Source: Dinoroseobacter sp049800835 (GTDB lineage: Bacteria; Pseudomonadota; Alphaproteobacteria; Rhodobacterales; Rhodobacteraceae). From it: a stretch of DNA of 64,000 nt. A program made the position numbers and the translations under genes. The notes beneath the pieces are model-generated. The model saw only the letters and a list, made by a program, of their open reading frames with translations, did no database searches and was not told the origin of the DNA. The stretch lies in contig NZ_JBNAFU010000008.1 in NCBI RefSeq assembly GCF_049800835.1, positions 124,001 to 188,000 of the forward strand, given 5' to 3'. Shown piece after piece: positions 63,220-64,000 of this stretch. Numbering within the stretch: position 1 is the first letter of the stretch; every line of letters starts with the position of its first letter.

Positions 63220-64000
63220 GCGCGTCGGTCTCGACAGTGTCAGCTTCATGCTCAACGGGTCCGCGGTGATGGCGCGCCCGCTGCCGGGGGAGCGGTTGTC
63301 CTACAGTCTGCGCGAGCGCTGCGGGGCGCGCGACGTCAAGGTCGGCTGCGACGCAGGAGATTGCGGGGCGTGCACTGTCTTGCTGGACGGCGCTGCGGTT
63401 TGCGCCTGCCTGACACCAACCCATCAGGCCGAGGGTCGCAGGGTCGAGACGCTGGCCGGCTTGCGTGGATCGGATGATGCAGCAGATGCCTTGGCCGAAA
63501 GTTTTGACGCGCATGGCGCGGCACAGTGCGGCATATGCACGCCGGGCATGATGGTGTCGGCACTGGCCCTGTTACGGAGCGGCGCACCGATCAGCGAGGC
63601 ATCGGTGCAAGATGCACTGGGTGGCGTTCTGTGCCGCTGTACCGGGTATCGCAAGATCATCGATGCGGTGCTGGAGGCCGGCCAAGCGCATCCGCTGCCG
63701 TCCGGCGGTGGGCGCATTGGCCAGCCGATCCGGCGGCTCGATGGTGCGGGCAAGCTGGACGGGACTGAGCGTTTTGGCGACGACGTCGCGCCGGTGGATG
63801 CACTGCACCTGCGTGTGATCCGATCGCCTTTCCACCGGGCGCGGTTCGACCTGGGCTACCTGACCGGCTGGGCGGAGGCCACGCCCGGCATCGTGACCAT
63901 CCTGACCGCTGCCGATATACCGGGTAAGGCCACGTTCGGCGTGATCCCGGCCTTTGCAGACCAGCCGGTCTTCGCCGTGTCCGAAACCCGCTTCCGCGGA
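63212..64000 (+). CDS. 2Fe-2S/molybdopterin-binding oxidoreductase subunit (3' end outside window)
   Basis: Found by reading frame from GTG 63212, which overlaps the previous stop by 8 nt; it is open to the window edge (263 codons seen). Residues ~1-155 form the two-cluster ferredoxin-type domain: C46, C51, C54 and C66 (GCDAGDCGACTVLLDG), then C106, C109, C141 and C143 (QCGICTPGMM, LCRCTGYRKI). From ~166 the molybdenum-hydroxylase domain begins (GQPIRRLDGAGKLDGTERFGDD, HLRVIRSPFHRARF, GIVTILTAADIPG). Fe-S and Mo domains fused in one chain suit a xanthine dehydrogenase-like or related aromatic/aldehyde hydroxylase; the substrate cannot be told from this fragment. Confidence 0.88.
   Translation, partial: MDKRVGLDSVSFMLNGSAVMARPLPGERLSYSLRERCGARDVKVGCDAGDCGACTVLLDGAAVCACLTPTHQAEGRRVETLAGLRGSDDAADALAESFDAHGAAQCGICTPGMMVSALALLRSGAPISEASVQDALGGVLCRCTGYRKIIDAVLEAGQAHPLPSGGGRIGQPIRRLDGAGKLDGTERFGDDVAPVDALHLRVIRSPFHRARFDLGYLTGWAEATPGIVTILTAADIPGKATFGVIPAFADQPVFAVSETRFRG

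Overview
The window reads as a chromosomal piece of a marine Rhodobacterales (Roseobacter-group) alphaproteobacterium. The evidence is uniformly high GC, dense operons with ATGA or TGATG overlaps, a DddL-type DMSP lyase, the carboxyspermidine route to spermidine, a PqiA split into two genes, and a urea/short-chain-amide transporter coupled to formamidase. This placement is inferred from gene content only; no rRNA, tRNA, CRISPR array or insertion sequence was seen.

Layout. (1) 1-13.6 kb: the distal part of a type VI secretion (T6SS) cluster on the + strand: a TssB/TssC-like sheath protein (cut by the window edge), VgrG, an unfamiliar acidic-tailed protein, PAAR, TagH (FHA), TssK, TssL with OmpA tail, TssM, TagF and a PP2C phosphatase. 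(2) 14-18.4 kb: envelope-type genes beside the T6SS: an OmpA-like protein, an exported caspase-fold protein with a C-terminal CxxCH motif, a YceI-OmpA fusion and a serine-hydrolase-like protein. (3) 18.4-22.7 kb: a coding-poor stretch with a decayed Asp/Glu-racemase-like relic, an E1 alpha-beta fusion of the 2-oxoacid dehydrogenase family, another coding-poor stretch, and dddL. (4) 22.7-27.8 kb, minus strand: FkbM methyltransferase, glycosyltransferase and an NMT1/ThiY-type ABC importer with a fused double permease. (5) 28.3-35.6 kb: cytochrome b561 and a 2,209-residue membrane P-loop NTPase, the best candidate here for an undescribed system. (6) 35.6-40.6 kb, minus: pobA and a compact pqqABCDE operon. 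(7) 40.6-46.6 kb, minus: speA, carboxyspermidine dehydrogenase, nspC, speB and a TetR regulator. (8) 46.6-51.2 kb: pqiAABC lipid-transport genes and a CIA30-family gene. (9) 51.2-62.2 kb: urtABCDE-fmdA-fmdB on the minus strand, diverging from an NCS1-transporter/histidine-kinase/receiver hybrid and a LuxR-type response regulator. (10) 62.3-64 kb: start of a molybdenum hydroxylase operon (FAD subunit, then a fused 2Fe-2S/Mo subunit cut by the edge).

How the parts fit. SpeA and SpeB turn arginine into putrescine plus urea, and the saccharopine-dehydrogenase-like enzyme plus NspC would take putrescine to spermidine. Urea or formamide could enter by the Urt system and formamide would be cleaved by FmdA. 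The NCS1-kinase hybrid and its LuxR-type partner sit divergently to urtA across a perfect 18-bp inverted repeat, so they are the likely regulators of that operon. A purine-to-urea link through the terminal molybdenum hydroxylase is possible but only inferred.
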